Part shown: positions 1 to 13,945 of the stretch, piece after piece
Layout: each line of letters begins with the position of its first letter
How positions within the stretch are numbered: the stretch's first letter is position 1
Source of the DNA: Glandiceps talaboti
Lineage: Eukaryota; Hemichordata; Enteropneusta; Spengelidae
Length of the DNA: 64,000 nt
Direction of reading: 5' to 3'
Assembly (NCBI RefSeq): GCF_964340395.1
Contig: NC_135568.1
Span: 6,913,079 to 6,977,078 of the forward strand
Made by a program: the position numbers and the translations under genes
Notes under the pieces: model-generated
The model's database searches: none
What the model saw: the letters and a program-made list of their open reading frames with translations, nothing else
What the model was told of the DNA's origin: nothing

Positions 1-290
1 ATATGACCAATTGGATAGGATATTCAGGGTAAGATAGTGCAGACAATCATGTCACTCTAAGAATTAATATACTATTTTATTATGACGAGATATTTCTCAG
101 TCCCCTGTGGTATTGTCTCAATTATACACCACAACGTTTTGTTGTTTTGGGAAGGGAGGAAGTTTAATTCTTATTATCATTTATTTATTTGTTGTTTGAA
201 AAGGTGATTGTCTTATTAGAAGTAGCCCTGCCCCAGAGACTTGGCTAGCTGCCTTGACAATGTTGTTTGCTAGAACAAGCAAGCATGTCA
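1..290. other. intron sequence, no feature seen
   Basis: AT-rich unique sequence upstream of the first visible CDK exon. It carries no exon candidate matching the kinase subdomain that should precede exon 770-882, so the preceding exon must lie off the left edge. Assigning it to an intron is inference from the reading phase of that exon. Confidence 0.5.
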
Positions 291-670
291 TGTCAGCTAG
301 CCAAGTGTCTGGGCTATACTGTCAAGTCAGTATGTCAAGTCAGATAGCCAAATCTCTGGGCTATACTGTCAAGTCAGTATGTCAAGTTAGATAGCCAAGT
401 CTCTGGGCTATAATGTCAAGTCAGATAGCCAAGTCTCTGGGCTATACTGTCAGGCCAGTATGTCAAGTCAGATAGCTAAGTCACTGGGTTATACTGTCAA
501 GTCAGTATGTCAAGTCAGATGCCAAGTCTCTGGGCTGTATTGTCAAGTCAGTATGTCATGTCAGATAGCCAAGTCTCTGGGCTATACTGTCAAGTCAGTA
601 TGTCAATTCAGATAGCCAAGTCTTTGGGCTATACTGTCAAGCCAGTATGTCAATTCAGATAGGCCAATCA
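291..670. repeat. minisatellite, 47-60 bp units
   Basis: About eight degenerate tandem copies of a unit containing AGCCAAGTCTCTGGGCTATA followed by CTGTCAAGTCAGTATGTCAA. Some units lack the middle CAGTATGTCAAGT segment, so unit length varies. It lies in the intron just before the CDK exon at 770. Confidence 0.9.
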
Positions 671-769
671 TATCTGGGTATGAGGAGAAAGAATGATTTG
701 TGTCAACAGTGAATCCGCATGCCTTGCACAATATTGCTTAGTAATTATAGTGTATTTTCAAATTTCTAG

Positions 770-882
770 GTGTTGGGTACTCCATCAGAAGAGACTTGGC
801 CTGGTATTACAGAACTACCACATTATAGACAGGGCCTGTTTCATATCTATTACTCACAGAGGTTGACATCTGTCACACCAAG
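770..882 (+). CDS. CDK14/15-like exon (kinase subdomain X)
   Basis: 113 bp, preceded by TTTCTAG and followed by GTATGT. It begins in phase 0 with VLGTPSEETWPGITELPHY and ends two bases into a codon. The GTP-x-E-x-TWPG motif is shared by CDKs. The following PHYRQGLFHIYYSQRL fits the PFTAIRE-specific insert (human LPHFKPERFTLYSSKNL). Confidence 0.92.
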
Positions 883-3800
883 GTATGTATTTATTAGGGA
901 ACGCCTCTCCAGGAATTAGAGACATTTTCATAAACTGTGGGTTCTGTGCAACCATGAATACATTTTTTCTGCTAATTCCCATGATGCAATAGCCCATAGC
1001 AAAGTAACCCTATAAATGCACAAGTTCAATTTGATGTTTTTCTGAAATCGCAAGTAATTGTAGGTGATGTAAAATCATGAAATGACTCTCCAGAACCCAT
1101 AGTTATTAATTTCCTGAAGTAGTGTTCACCGGTAAAGCTGAGTTTTGGTTGTTGATTTTAGTTAGCTATAAAGTCAAAATCAGAATTAATGTTACTGACA
1201 CCTGAGTCAATATGAATGTTATATATAACAAGCATGCTTAGTTGATTTCTCCATTTGATGTTGAAGTGCCAAAGAGATATCCCTACATTGTCTGTTGTCT
1301 TGTGTTTCCCCATCCTGTCACCAGAGGGTGCTCTAACATGTTGTCTTACTTCCTTATGTTGTCAAGGTTACATACAAGTCCAGGTGCCAGTGACTTAGCA
1401 GCCAGGTTTTTACAAGTAAGTGTGTCACACAAGTGACGATGTTAGAATATTCAGGGGGTGAAAAGTTCTGTAGCATTTACGTCACACTAATTTGTAACAT
1501 ACAATATTTTTGCTATCCATGGTGTTGTTGAGATATGGATGATGTCTGTGCTCACATTGCCTACAACCTAAACTCATAGAATGCCAGGCTAGCACACACA
1601 GGATAGTGTCATCACTTGGATAGTCTTGAAATTTTGACACCCAGTTCAATCTCTGTGTGTAAAAGTTTTGAATTAATACCATGAGTAAACAAAATATTGG
1701 GGATTGAATAATTCCTGTTTTTATGGAATGTTCATTCCATAGGTGTTCGGGTTCAGGGAAAACTGTTTAAATGCTATACTGCCGTTATTATAGCGCCCTC
1801 TTGTGGCAAGAGTGTAAATTCTTTCTTTTAATACTATTAACATTACATTCTGTATTTTGCCAATCTAACAGCTCATCCCATTGAAGAGGATATCTGCTAC
1901 AGAAGCAATGAGGCATACATATTTTGCTGGACTACCATCCAAAATACATGACCTGCCAGACAGTAAGTGACATTTTCATTTAGATTGTTTTTGTATAAAT
2001 TTAAATATACAGACTTTGGAGATGTACGAACTAGAAGAATTCCTTTGCTTTATTTTTGTTTTATTTAGTAATTTGGTTAAAAAAATACCATAAAGGGGCT
2101 TTTAAATCTGGCATGGTAGACTTTATGATTGTAGGAGGTTGTAGATCAAATAATTTTCTTTCTGGGGGTGTAGATGTTACATCATATCACAAGATCGGTT
2201 ATTGGTGGCTTAGTGGTTAGTGCACTTGTCTCATACAAGCTCAGTCTGAGTTTTATGAAACAGGACATGTTATAACTGCAGTCCACCAGTACAGCACATA
2301 ATATTACAGTCCTCCAGTACAGCACAGAATATTGCAGTCCCCTGGTACAGCACATAATATTGCATTATGTTGTTTCATAACATTTACATTACAATACATT
2401 ACATTACATTACATTACAGTACACTACGTTACATTGCATTGCATTACATAATACTTGAAAACCTATGAAGTATATATATTTTGCAGTTTGTGTGATTACA
2501 GGAAACTGATTGCAGCACAGCACACAATATTGCATCACAATATATGAAAGTACATGAAATATTTACAGTTATTTGGTTTAATGATGGCAGTACAGTACAC
2601 AGTATTGCATCACATTATATGAAAGAACATGAATACGGTACTGCACACAATTTTGCATCACATTATATGAAAGTACATGAATACGGTACAGCACACAATA
2701 TTGCATCACATTATATGAAAGTACATGAAATACTGATAGTTATATGGTTTAACGACTGCAGTACAGTACACAGTATTGCATCACATTATGTGAAAGTACA
2801 TAAAACATGAATATCTTACAGTGTGAGTGTTTTTACAGCGGAGTGACTGTAGTACCCAGTGTTCTATTACATCAAATCACCAAGTATACATAGCTGATAG
2901 CTTGTGTGACTTTACAGAGGGAATTACACTTGTCCTTGACCTTCTCAGCAACTGATAGCCGTCTTGTTATGAATATTCTATTACTCAATTCTGGCAATCT
3001 ATCCTTACCTCCGACACTGTGAACACCAACGCTCAATATCTGAGAAATAAAATACAGTAAACGGAGTTGACATATGGAGAATTTAATCAGATAAATTATC
3101 GCTGTTTTTAATTTATCAGTTTTTTATTTGATTTCATGAATTATACAGTCACTATACATTAAACATAAAATGTCCGATTATAAGTAAAAATGATCAAACA
3201 GGCGTGATCGATCCGTATGTTTTGGGAAAACGTGCACCAAGAAAGTCATAAAACTGAGTAGAAATGACCAATTTCTTGATAAATTTTGATGTAAAGTATT
3301 TTGTGGTTTTGTCCATGAATTAAGACACACCGTCACACCTTGATAAAATTTGGATAATTATCAATATCAAGTTAATATCCATTAAATGGAATACATGCAA
3401 TAGAAATTTTCCGTTTGGTGTAGCAGAATTTGAATGCACTCGGCAAATAACAAATACAAACTCATACCTATACCAACGATAAATGTAGAATCTGTGATGT
3501 CATATTTCTATAGAAACTCATTCTACAGATTTGATTACATTTAGATCTCACTGGAATAATCAGTATATAGATCCGTAAATGTTTATTTGAATTTAAAAGA
3601 TGGTGGCCAAAAAGTTCCGTAGTTTTCTTGAACAACCAGCAAATGCAATTTATAACCTCAAAGTGACTATATGAATGACAAATGGGTATATATTTTGGAT
3701 TATTAATTTTTCAGACAATTCTATTATGTGTTTCTACTTGAAAAAAACCAATGTGAAACAACATATACCAATTCCGTGTTTGTAACTCAGAGTCGATAAA

Positions 3801-6066
3801 TTACAAAAAAGCTAAAAAAGGTGTAAAAAGTGTGTGAATGTACAGTAACAAACATGTTAAACATTTTTTAATGTTCTGCGATTTTTTTGAGTTACAGACA
3901 AGGATTTGGTATTTGTTGTTTCACTTTGTTTTAATATTCAAGTATAAACACATAGTAGAACTGTTTTATGAAATAAAAATCCACCCATATTGTCACTTTA
4001 ACTACTTGTTAATTATAACTAACTACTACTACTGAATTCTAACGTTGTAGTAATGTATATATACCTCATGTGATCTTGTGATACCATGCTGTTCTAAACA
4101 GACTGTCTATATCAAAATTAGATGCCCACTCATTCCTCTGTGTTCCACATTAAAGAGATTTTGTCATTTCAATACTGGTTGTCATGGAAATCAGAATTTC
4201 ATTCTGTGAAAAAGTAAAAAAAAAATGTACAATTCTCAATTCAAGAAAAAGATACATCAACTTCTTAGAAAATAAATGTCAATGAGTTTTCAAGATTTTA
4301 ACTCTACTGTTGCCATGGCGATATGTGTTCCATTCTGTGAAGAAAATAAAATGGAAAAAAAGATAAATGACTGACATTCTGTTGAAGTATCTTATGAAGA
4401 AAATATATCAATTTCTTAGAAAATAACTTGAATGTCAAAGAGATGTTATTATGTGTTGTCATGGAAATTCATGTTACATTCTATAAAGAAAAAAATGAAA
4501 AAATACACTTGATTGACCTTTTGTCAAAGAAGGTGGAGGTCTACGTTTTTGAAAGTAAATGCCGAAGAGTTTTTATTATTCCAATGCTGTTGTCATGGAT
4601 ATCTTGGAAATTTGCATTCCATCTGATCCAAAATAAGAAAACAGAAAAAGATGACTTTCTGTGTATGTTTATGTCGGAGTAGTCTCGTTTCCTGATGACT
4701 GTGTTCCGATTTTACATGATGTTATCGTCACACACTATGTCTAGTCAATGATAGTATGATCAACAGTATACTGTGAACTATAAAAACGTAAAAACCGAGC
4801 TCCACCTCTAGTCTGCTTAAACTAAAATCATATGGGAATGTGACGACGTCATCATGTTCATGTGAACACTGTAGGGGGGAGCACAGAATTCTGTACGAGA
4901 GTAACGACATTGACTAGATGTAATGTGTGAAGATTATAACGTAGTGTAAAATTGGAAAACAGTCGTTTGGAACTAGACTAATGTAGGAGTGTAAGTTTGT
5001 AATATCTTAGATGTTTGAGATGTTCAATATCTTTGGTAAAGTGAGAGCAAAAATAATAACTGAATATTTCATAATGTAAATGACAATTTTAGATTTGAAA
5101 AAATTTAAAAAAGGAAACTTTGACATGAGTGAAAGAACTAAGAGTGTGGATAAGAATGACTTTGTTAAGATTTAAATCTGACTGTTAGATCTATATGATC
5201 TTTAGAGATAAGAATGTGATTCAAAGTTTAGTCAAAGTCGGGGAATAGAACATGAAAGACATCAGTGTTTTAAGCTGTTAGTTAAGATCCAAAGTTTCCA
5301 AAATCACACTCAGGATGTCAAATGTGAAAGGCCTTTTTAAAAAAAGTTTTGTCAAAGTCATATTGTCGGGATATAAGCGTGAAAGATGTTGATATTCAAA
5401 GGTTTGTTAAAGTCATGTTGTCGGGATATAAGCATGAAAGATGCTGATATTCAAAGTTTCGTTAATGGCATGTTGTCAGGATATAAGTTCGAAAGACGTT
5501 GATATTCAAAGTTGTCCAGGTCATATTGTCGTGTTGTAAAATTTGAAAGACTTTGGCAAATACAGCTTGAATACATGTACTAGTTTGAGAAGAAACATCT
5601 GTAGTATTGCCCTAAGCAATACAATACATACACTCATTAAGTGTAAACTAACTAGGCGAAGACAAGTTGCTATGTCAGCTCTATCTAAAGTCATTTACAA
5701 TGCCGCCCCCATCATAGACGCCCAAGGCTGCAAGAGATTTCCTTTGTGAGTGGCGTCAGGAATTGTCTGTAAGATGTACATAAAGAGACTTCAGTTATCA
5801 TTAGTATAAATGTCAGATATTCCACTTGATGGCGTTATGCTTTTACTTGTCTGGTAATGAAAGGATGGGAGTGAGTTGATGAAGTGGTGGTGGGGGAGGG
5901 GGGGGGGGGTTAAGGGACGAGAGGAGGGAGAATGAGAGGGAGTCAGACAGGGAGTTAAGAGATTTTTAAGAAGTTATGGAGATTTTGGTAGAAATAACAT
6001 CTTAGAGGTGTAGCCAAGGTAGTACTAGTTACAAAAATGCAGATAGATGGAAGATGCTCAGTTGTA

Positions 6067-6153
<87 letters not shown>

Positions 6154-9100
6154 AGATAGAGTAACTACTAATATGCGTCATGTATAAGATATTTTGAAGT
6201 TTTCATTTTATTTGAAAAATCTTTATGTTATTGTTTTTTCACAAAACTATTTTGATAAGAATTTGTTGATAAAGAATATTTCTATGATGCCAGTCAAAAA
6301 TAAAATAAAGTGTAACAAATATTTGTAGACAGACAAGAATTTTTGTTAAAATAATTTTGGTTGGAAAATAACTCAATTTTAGCATCAATTCATTATTGAG
6401 TTTTATATCTATGATTCCTATCTAAAATAAAGTGGAAATGTGATGAAAATTTACAGAAAGACAAGAATTTTTGTTAAAATAATTTTGGTGGGAAAATAAC
6501 ACAATTTTAGTTTCAATTTACTAATTGGGAAAATTTCTATATTTCTAGCGTAAAATAAAGTTGAAATGTGGCAAAGTTTCAGAAAGACAAGAAATTTTGT
6601 AAAAATTAATCTTATTGGGGAACTTAGCACAATTTTAGAATCAGTTTGCTGAAAAGGACTATTTCTATCATTGTAGTCTAAAATTAAAGTTGTAATGCAA
6701 CAAAAAGTTACAGAAAAACAGGATTTCTCTTCAAGGAAGCTTATATTTCTGTTAGAAAATACCAAGTTTTCAGTGGTTATACATGCATACAGACTATAGA
6801 TTTACTACATTACGAATATTCGATCCTGAGCTGTTATTTATAGGTAGCAAGAAAGCCACACTAATAAGCACACAGTCGTGATACAGCAATTATTTCCTTA
6901 GCTTTGCTACATACTTTAGTTCGTAAAAAAATAACCTCTCGCGCTCTCAGCTTGACAATTATGCCCTTCATTCCTCCAATTTATGAATGTGATTATTATT
7001 CTCAATATAAGTTTAATGTATCTCGATATTTTCATGCTATCATACCAAACTAATAAACCCTGACAAGGTGGCTATTGTAATGGAGAGATTACTTTTTTCG
7101 TCCCAAATGTATTCATTTCTATGCGGACAAAATTTCCCTCGAGACACTGAGCTGTGTGGCGTATATTATTGTTTCATTTAGTAGCAATTCAGAATAGATT
7201 TTTATCACAATTACGGAATTTGAAAAGGAGGATTTATTCATATTATTGTTACTAAAGCCAGAAAAATAATATTGTGGATTTGATACGATGAAAATCAAAA
7301 CTAGATTAACGTAAGTAGGGATTATTTTTATGACAGTTTATCAATATAATATTACAGTTAGATATTATTCCCCAATATTTTTCTTCTTTCAGCTGAGATA
7401 AATACAAGTGACCTAAGGGGCCCTTGTCATTACTAGTCTAGTGACTCGTAGTGACAAGGCCCCTTAGGTCACTTGTAGACTCATAGTGACAAACAGTTAG
7501 GTCACAAGTATTTTCAGGCTGAATGAAAAAAAAACATGGGAAAAATAATGTGGATTTGACTCGTATTTTGAGCACTGTAAAACCAGTGACGTAGACACGG
7601 GTTGTCTTGACGTAGAACAACCAGGGTATATGATTCATATTTTCTGTTAAACAATAATTTGTGAAAAATTTGTGTGAAAAGTTATTGTGGCAAAATTAGG
7701 CAGAGTTTATTTATCTTAATTATATTCATCTTTTTTTTAAAAAAAAATTATGTCATATACTTCAAGCACTTGATTTTTTTTTTTTTGAAACTTGAATATT
7801 GTACAGTTTATTGAAGAAAAGTATTTGGGTTGATTTTAAAAATGCGTCACCCTTAAAGCTACACAAGCTTCAATCAGACAATCAATAATATATTCACTGA
7901 AAAATTGTCACTAAGTTAAAATATCAAGAATTAGACATTGTATATGTCAATTAGAGGTCTTTTTTATCTAGAAGTAGTATAGTAATAAGTTGAAATTGTG
8001 ATTTATTGAGGGCGCTGATTTTTGGGTATGGACCCTAAAATATTTTTTGGATATCTTGTACCATATTATGTGTACAGCTACACAAATACATTTATCCACA
8101 GGTGATTCAATACTGTTCAGGGTCTACAATATTATGAGTAAGCCATTATATCTAACACAAGTTTTTAAAAAAAAAATATTTCAGTTGCAGCCAGTGCAGC
8201 TTTAAAACACAGAAGTCTGTTATGAAATGAATCTTGTCTATGTTAAGAATGACAGGAACTATAATCTCAGCAAACAGAGAATGACTGTTGAAATGAATCA
8301 ATAATTGTAGGCAATTGACAGTGGATAAAGTGACAACATACGATAACAAAATAACTACTTTAGCTAAGAACAACATGCCAACACAGGAAAGGATTTTGAA
8401 AAAATGCAATTTATAATTTATAACTTTGCTGTGTTCAATTTTGTGTCAAATTTTTCTCAAAATGATCGAGAAATTATGATTTTGCAACTTGACTTAAAAA
8501 AATCACAACATATATGATTTTCACCATGTGTATTCAATATATGATTTATATTATAGCAATTCAATATTGTAATCAGAACAACTTACATCTTACTGCAATA
8601 TTTTCTTATTAAAAATGGCAACAAAAATTCATAAAATTTGTCTCTTTCTTCACATTTTTATACATAAAACAAATATTTAAAATGTTGGCACAGTTGTTTG
8701 TTATTTTTGGGCTTGCTGATTGGTTGATTGACCTGTCAATCATTGTTAGTATGGGATATACCGTATATGACAACTTGTGACTTGTCTATGGCTACCAGTG
8801 AGGGCGCTGTCACTTGACACCACAAAAACCCAATAATAAAGGGTGCTTGTGGTTGTGTTTGACTTTGAACTTGAAGGAAATAGTGAAGTTCACAATCCTA
8901 TGTTTTTTGTTTTACTGAGTCAAAGAAGATATCTCATAACTCAAAAAGAGATTCAGACATTTATAATAATACTGAATACAAGTCCCACATGAATAGCAAA
9001 GTTCTTGTACGACACCATTCCCCAAACAGTTACTCTATACCATAGAGAGAAGTTTACATTTTTGAATACATCAAATGTTGATACTGGAATACACAAACAT

Positions 9101-12100
9101 TTTCTCTCAGAATTTGTCTTAAAGCAGAGGCCATATGGATAAGGATTGGGTATTTATTTTGGATTTTTAATTTATAAAACAATTTTATCATGGCTTCATA
9201 CTTGAAAACTCAATGTAAAACAATACCGACAAAGTCTGTGTTTGTAACTCAATATATTGCAAAAAACTATTTAAAAAATGCATAAAAAACGATAGACAAT
9301 AACAAACCTTTTTACATCTTTATTAATCTTTTGCAATGTATTGAGTTATAAACACAGACTTTTGTCAATGTTGTTTCACATCGATTTTTCAAGTAGGAAG
9401 CCATGATAAAATTGTTTTATAAATTAAAAATCCAAAATTAATACCCAATCGTCAGCCATATGGTGACTTTAAGAAGGTTTTTCTTTTTCATTGTGATACA
9501 ATCAGAGATGATGTTTTAGTTTAATATCTGACTCAACTTTTCGAGTGAACAGAGAAATCACTACAAAACTACAGACAAATTTCAGCACAAAATCACTTGA
9601 AAACTGGGTATTTCTCAAATTTTCTCAAATTTGAACTTAAAATATAAAAGGTAGTTATTTTTACTGTTCATAAATAAGAATGGAGATATTTTGAATTCAT
9701 AATTTTGTGCGGGAATGAATGTTTATGGACTCTGGGATCATACTTAGTATTATGAAAATTTCTACTCAGTCAAAAATGATTTTGTCTTCTTAACAAAAGT
9801 GGTGGAAAATTGCTCTAAAAATTTTGATTTTTTTTCACTTTGAAAAAATTCAGTAGATTTGTCAATCGTATTTATTACTCTTTTATCACTCTCTATCAAA
9901 TATTTTGATTTTCTGTTGCTCGAACTTTGATTTTTTTTATCGAAAAAATTGTTTTGAATGAATTCAGATGTTAAACCGTACCAATTACATAATGGCATGC
10001 ATTTGAATCATGTGGATAAAGACTGCTTTACCATGTTTATCTTGCTTTGCTCAAATTGGATGAGGTTTGGAGGGGATGAAGAAACAGCTGGGGGTAATGT
10101 TTATAAATATTTACATATGTAAATGATATCCATCAGTAAATTTGATCCTATTTTGAAAGTCCTATATTCACTCCAAACATTTTTATCAAAATCCCTCGAA
10201 AATTATGAGTATTTTTCGTTGAAGATGTACAGTTATTGTGTTTGACAGATATTTTCATCAGACACCCATAATCATGAACAGGGCAGTGTAAACGACAGAT
10301 TTTCTATGTTGCCCTGAGCAATACACGCATTAGTGGGGAGGCACAGTTGCTGGATTCTCACAAATCGGACTGTCTGACTATAACCACGCCTGGAGAGCCA
10401 AGAAAATTGTCTTGTGTCTCTGTTTTTGACAACTAACTGATGATGATCATACCACAGAAGAAAAGGGAGATTAATAAGAATATGTCTGTAATACGCTATC
10501 TTAACCTAAACGATGACCCCATATGACCTGTCTTGACATTTGGTGACCTCTGATGATATTTGGTGACCCCTTGATGACCCCTGGGTATCTCTTCAAATAG
10601 ACGTATGAATAATATACAACAGAAACAACCTAGTATTATGTTTTGTAGAAAATTTGTTCCCGCGGAAGGAAAAAAATATACATACGGATAATTTTCTGTG
10701 AAATCAGAACTTTAATTTTACATAAGTCTGATACAGATTTGCTCTTGCGTTTTGAAAACCATCAAAAAAATGCCTGTCAGTGTTTGGAGAAATCGTTTCC
10801 AAATTTACGCTAAACATCATTTTTGTCAATCGTTTTAAACTTTGTGTGGTGACCTCTGAGTATAATTTTGATGTTGCATACTCTCTCATGATATATCGTA
10901 ATAGAATTTATCCAAAAATCTAAGCTATTAAAGTGGCCATATGTATGTGGATTTGGTATTTATTTTGGATTTTTATCTTAAAAAACAATTTTATCATGTC
11001 TTACTAGTTGAAAAATCAATGTGAAACAACATAGACCAAGTCCGTGTTGTAACTCAATTTATTGCAAAAAGCTAAAAAATGTGTAAAAAGTTTATTATTG
11101 TACGTACAATAACAAACGTTTTACACGCTTATCAGTCTTTTGCCATTTATTGAGTTACAAACAAGGACTTGGCATATGGTGTTTCACGTTGATTTGTCAA
11201 GTAGGAAGCCATGATAAAATTGTTTCATAAATTAAAAATCCTAAATAAATACCAAATTCTAATCCACATGGCCACTTTAAAAATGAATAACATATTTTAT
11301 TTTATACTATATTTTTATTTTGAAGAAAAAGCCCAAAAGAGAAATCAGACAACACCAAAAAAGACATACGGTGATGAGAAGATTAAATAGAATACACTCA
11401 CAAGGAACTAATTCAACCTTGAAAAATAATTATCAAAATTTTTTTTTTTTTGAAATTTTTTGAAAGAGATGTTACCCATTGCAAGCCAAATATGTAAATT
11501 CCATTAACGAAAGCCAACTATGTAAATTCTATTAACCAAATTTGTTTATTACCGTAAATAGGACAAATTTTGAATGCCTTTTTACAGAATATTTGTAAGT
11601 TGACCTGTAAAATCCATTTTAGTGACAATGAATCATTTTCCCACGTGGAAATTTTTTTTCAAAGAAGAAAATATAATCGCTAGGTATATGAGATTAGAGG
11701 AATACTGCACACAAGACTTGCGTATCTAATCTACTTCAACCATCACATCATGAAAAAAAAAAGAAAAAAAAAAACGACCAAAAAGAAATTACCTGAACAT
11801 AACATGTCTTTCTTATAATAACCGGATTATTTCCAAACTTTAATTCCTTAATATTATTCTGGGTGTCAATAGCAACTGTATTGTTTGTCTGTATTTGAAA
11901 CCATTGACGGACATCTCAAAGGAACTCTGTATCAGATGATCAAATTTAACAAACTTTCCTGATCATGTTATCGGGAAGCCGATTACGGACCGTAATGAGA
12001 TCATACGTCGATATCCAAGCAAGGTTCTAGAAAAGACATGTCAGCGTCAATTTCCTAATTATTGAGTCTAATCTCTGCTTATTTCACTCCCCAGGGTGTC

Positions 12101-12843
12101 TATTTTTAACCTTGACTATAGATATACCTAAATAATCTACACAAAATGCGTTTTTTTCCTTTCTTTTGTTGTTTTTATTAATCATTCATGCCCATGTACC
12201 GAGTGTTAGATTTCAAAAAAGAAAGACAATATTGCTAAGTGTCAGTTTCTTCTCGACAAATCGGTGTTTTTTTTCAAAAGTGTCAATTTCGTGTCGACAA
12301 ATCTGGATTTTCAAAAGTGTCAATTTCGTCTCGACAAATCTGGTTTTCAAAAGTGTCAATTACTTCTTGATGAAGCAGGAATTTAGAATTGGTCAGAAGA
12401 AGTGTCCGTTTTTGTCAGGACAAATCAGTGGTTTTTTCACTAGTGTCGATTTCTTCAAGGCAATCAGTGGTTTTTACAAAACTTTGTCAATTTCGTCTCC
12501 ACAAATAGATGATTTTTTTTTTGAAGTGGAAATTTCTCCTCGATAAAATTGGGAATTTAGAGTAGTGTCCTTTTCTCCTTGACAGAGTAGAATAGAGACT
12601 GAAGAAGAATTGAAATGATTAGTTTCTACACTTGTATGAGTTTTATATGTTTTCTAGTACTTGAACCAGGAAAGGAAATTGAGCTAAAAGTCAACATTTT
12701 CATGAAATTTGTACAAGTTATCGGTTTTCATTAATGATCTTTCCTGTTGTTGATTCTTGATAAAGATGTCGTCAACAGTCACATATAGTTGTTTGCAAAA
12801 TATATATGCCGTAACATTGGATAACTCCTGGGATTTTGGAAAA

Positions 12844-12906
<63 letters not shown>

Positions 12907-13664
12907 ATCACAAAATGTTATCCAGACAATAACTATGTCAAAAAAATGTGTGTTGTCTACCAGAGATGTATGCTTGATTATTGAAGTATTAAAACTTGTT
13001 GACTGTTTCATTTCAATATTTGAAATGTCAACGTTGATCAGATATGAGGCATCTAATAGTGGTGGTTATAAACAGTCAAATCTCAGTTTACTGACCCCAA
13101 GAACGATTATTGCTAAAATATGAAAGTAATCACCCAAAGCAATTCACAGAAGAAATCACAGCATCACCTTTGGACCATAAAATTGACCCTTAAAAGTAAT
13201 CAAAATGTAGAAAAAGCAGATGATTTTATGACATGAACGTATTTCTCAGAATCCCAGCTGGTTTAGGTACCCTGTATATCAGCTATCAAAGCGTACCGAC
13301 TGAACTATTGCACAAAGATTCAAATGATTTATGTGTGATGTAAAATGACCCTGAAAACTGAATCAGGATTAAAATTTTCATCATCGCAAAATAAAGAAAA
13401 TGAACTTTTCCGGTTCCTTTTTATATTAGATTAAAAAAGTGAAAGGTCACAGTGTTATATGTAGAGGTCACTTGTATGACCTTTGGTCTATCTTAGAACT
13501 TAATGAGTAGAATAATACATTTATCATTTATACATACAAGAGGGTGGGAGTGAGGGTGGTGGGTGGATGAGGGAGGGGGGTGGATGGATGGATAGGTGTG
13601 AGTGTGTGAGTGCGTGTGTGTGAGGGATGGGTGTGAGTGTGTGATTGAATGAGTGAGTGAATGA

Positions 13665-13709
<45 letters not shown>

Positions 13710-13873
13710 TGAATGAGTGAGTGTGAATGAGAGGGATTGTGTGAGTGAGTGAGTGAATGAGTGAGTGAGTGAGTGTATGTGTGTGTGTGAGTGAGTGAGT
13801 GAGTGAGTGAGTATATGTGTGAGTGAGTGAGTGAGTATGTGTGTGTGTGTGTGTGAATGAGTGAGTGAGGGAT

Positions 13874-13945
<72 letters not shown>

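Noticed and set aside
2919-3022. Possible terminal CDK exon after the TTTACAG at 2912-2918
   Set aside because: It can be joined in phase to the exon ending at 1962, but the peptide shows no likeness to the SIF-x-VPG-x-x-L tail. The exon at 14061 fits both phase and sequence.
12166-12546. 126-codon frame on the + strand
   Set aside because: Falls in a degenerate minisatellite; the peptide repeats the unit.
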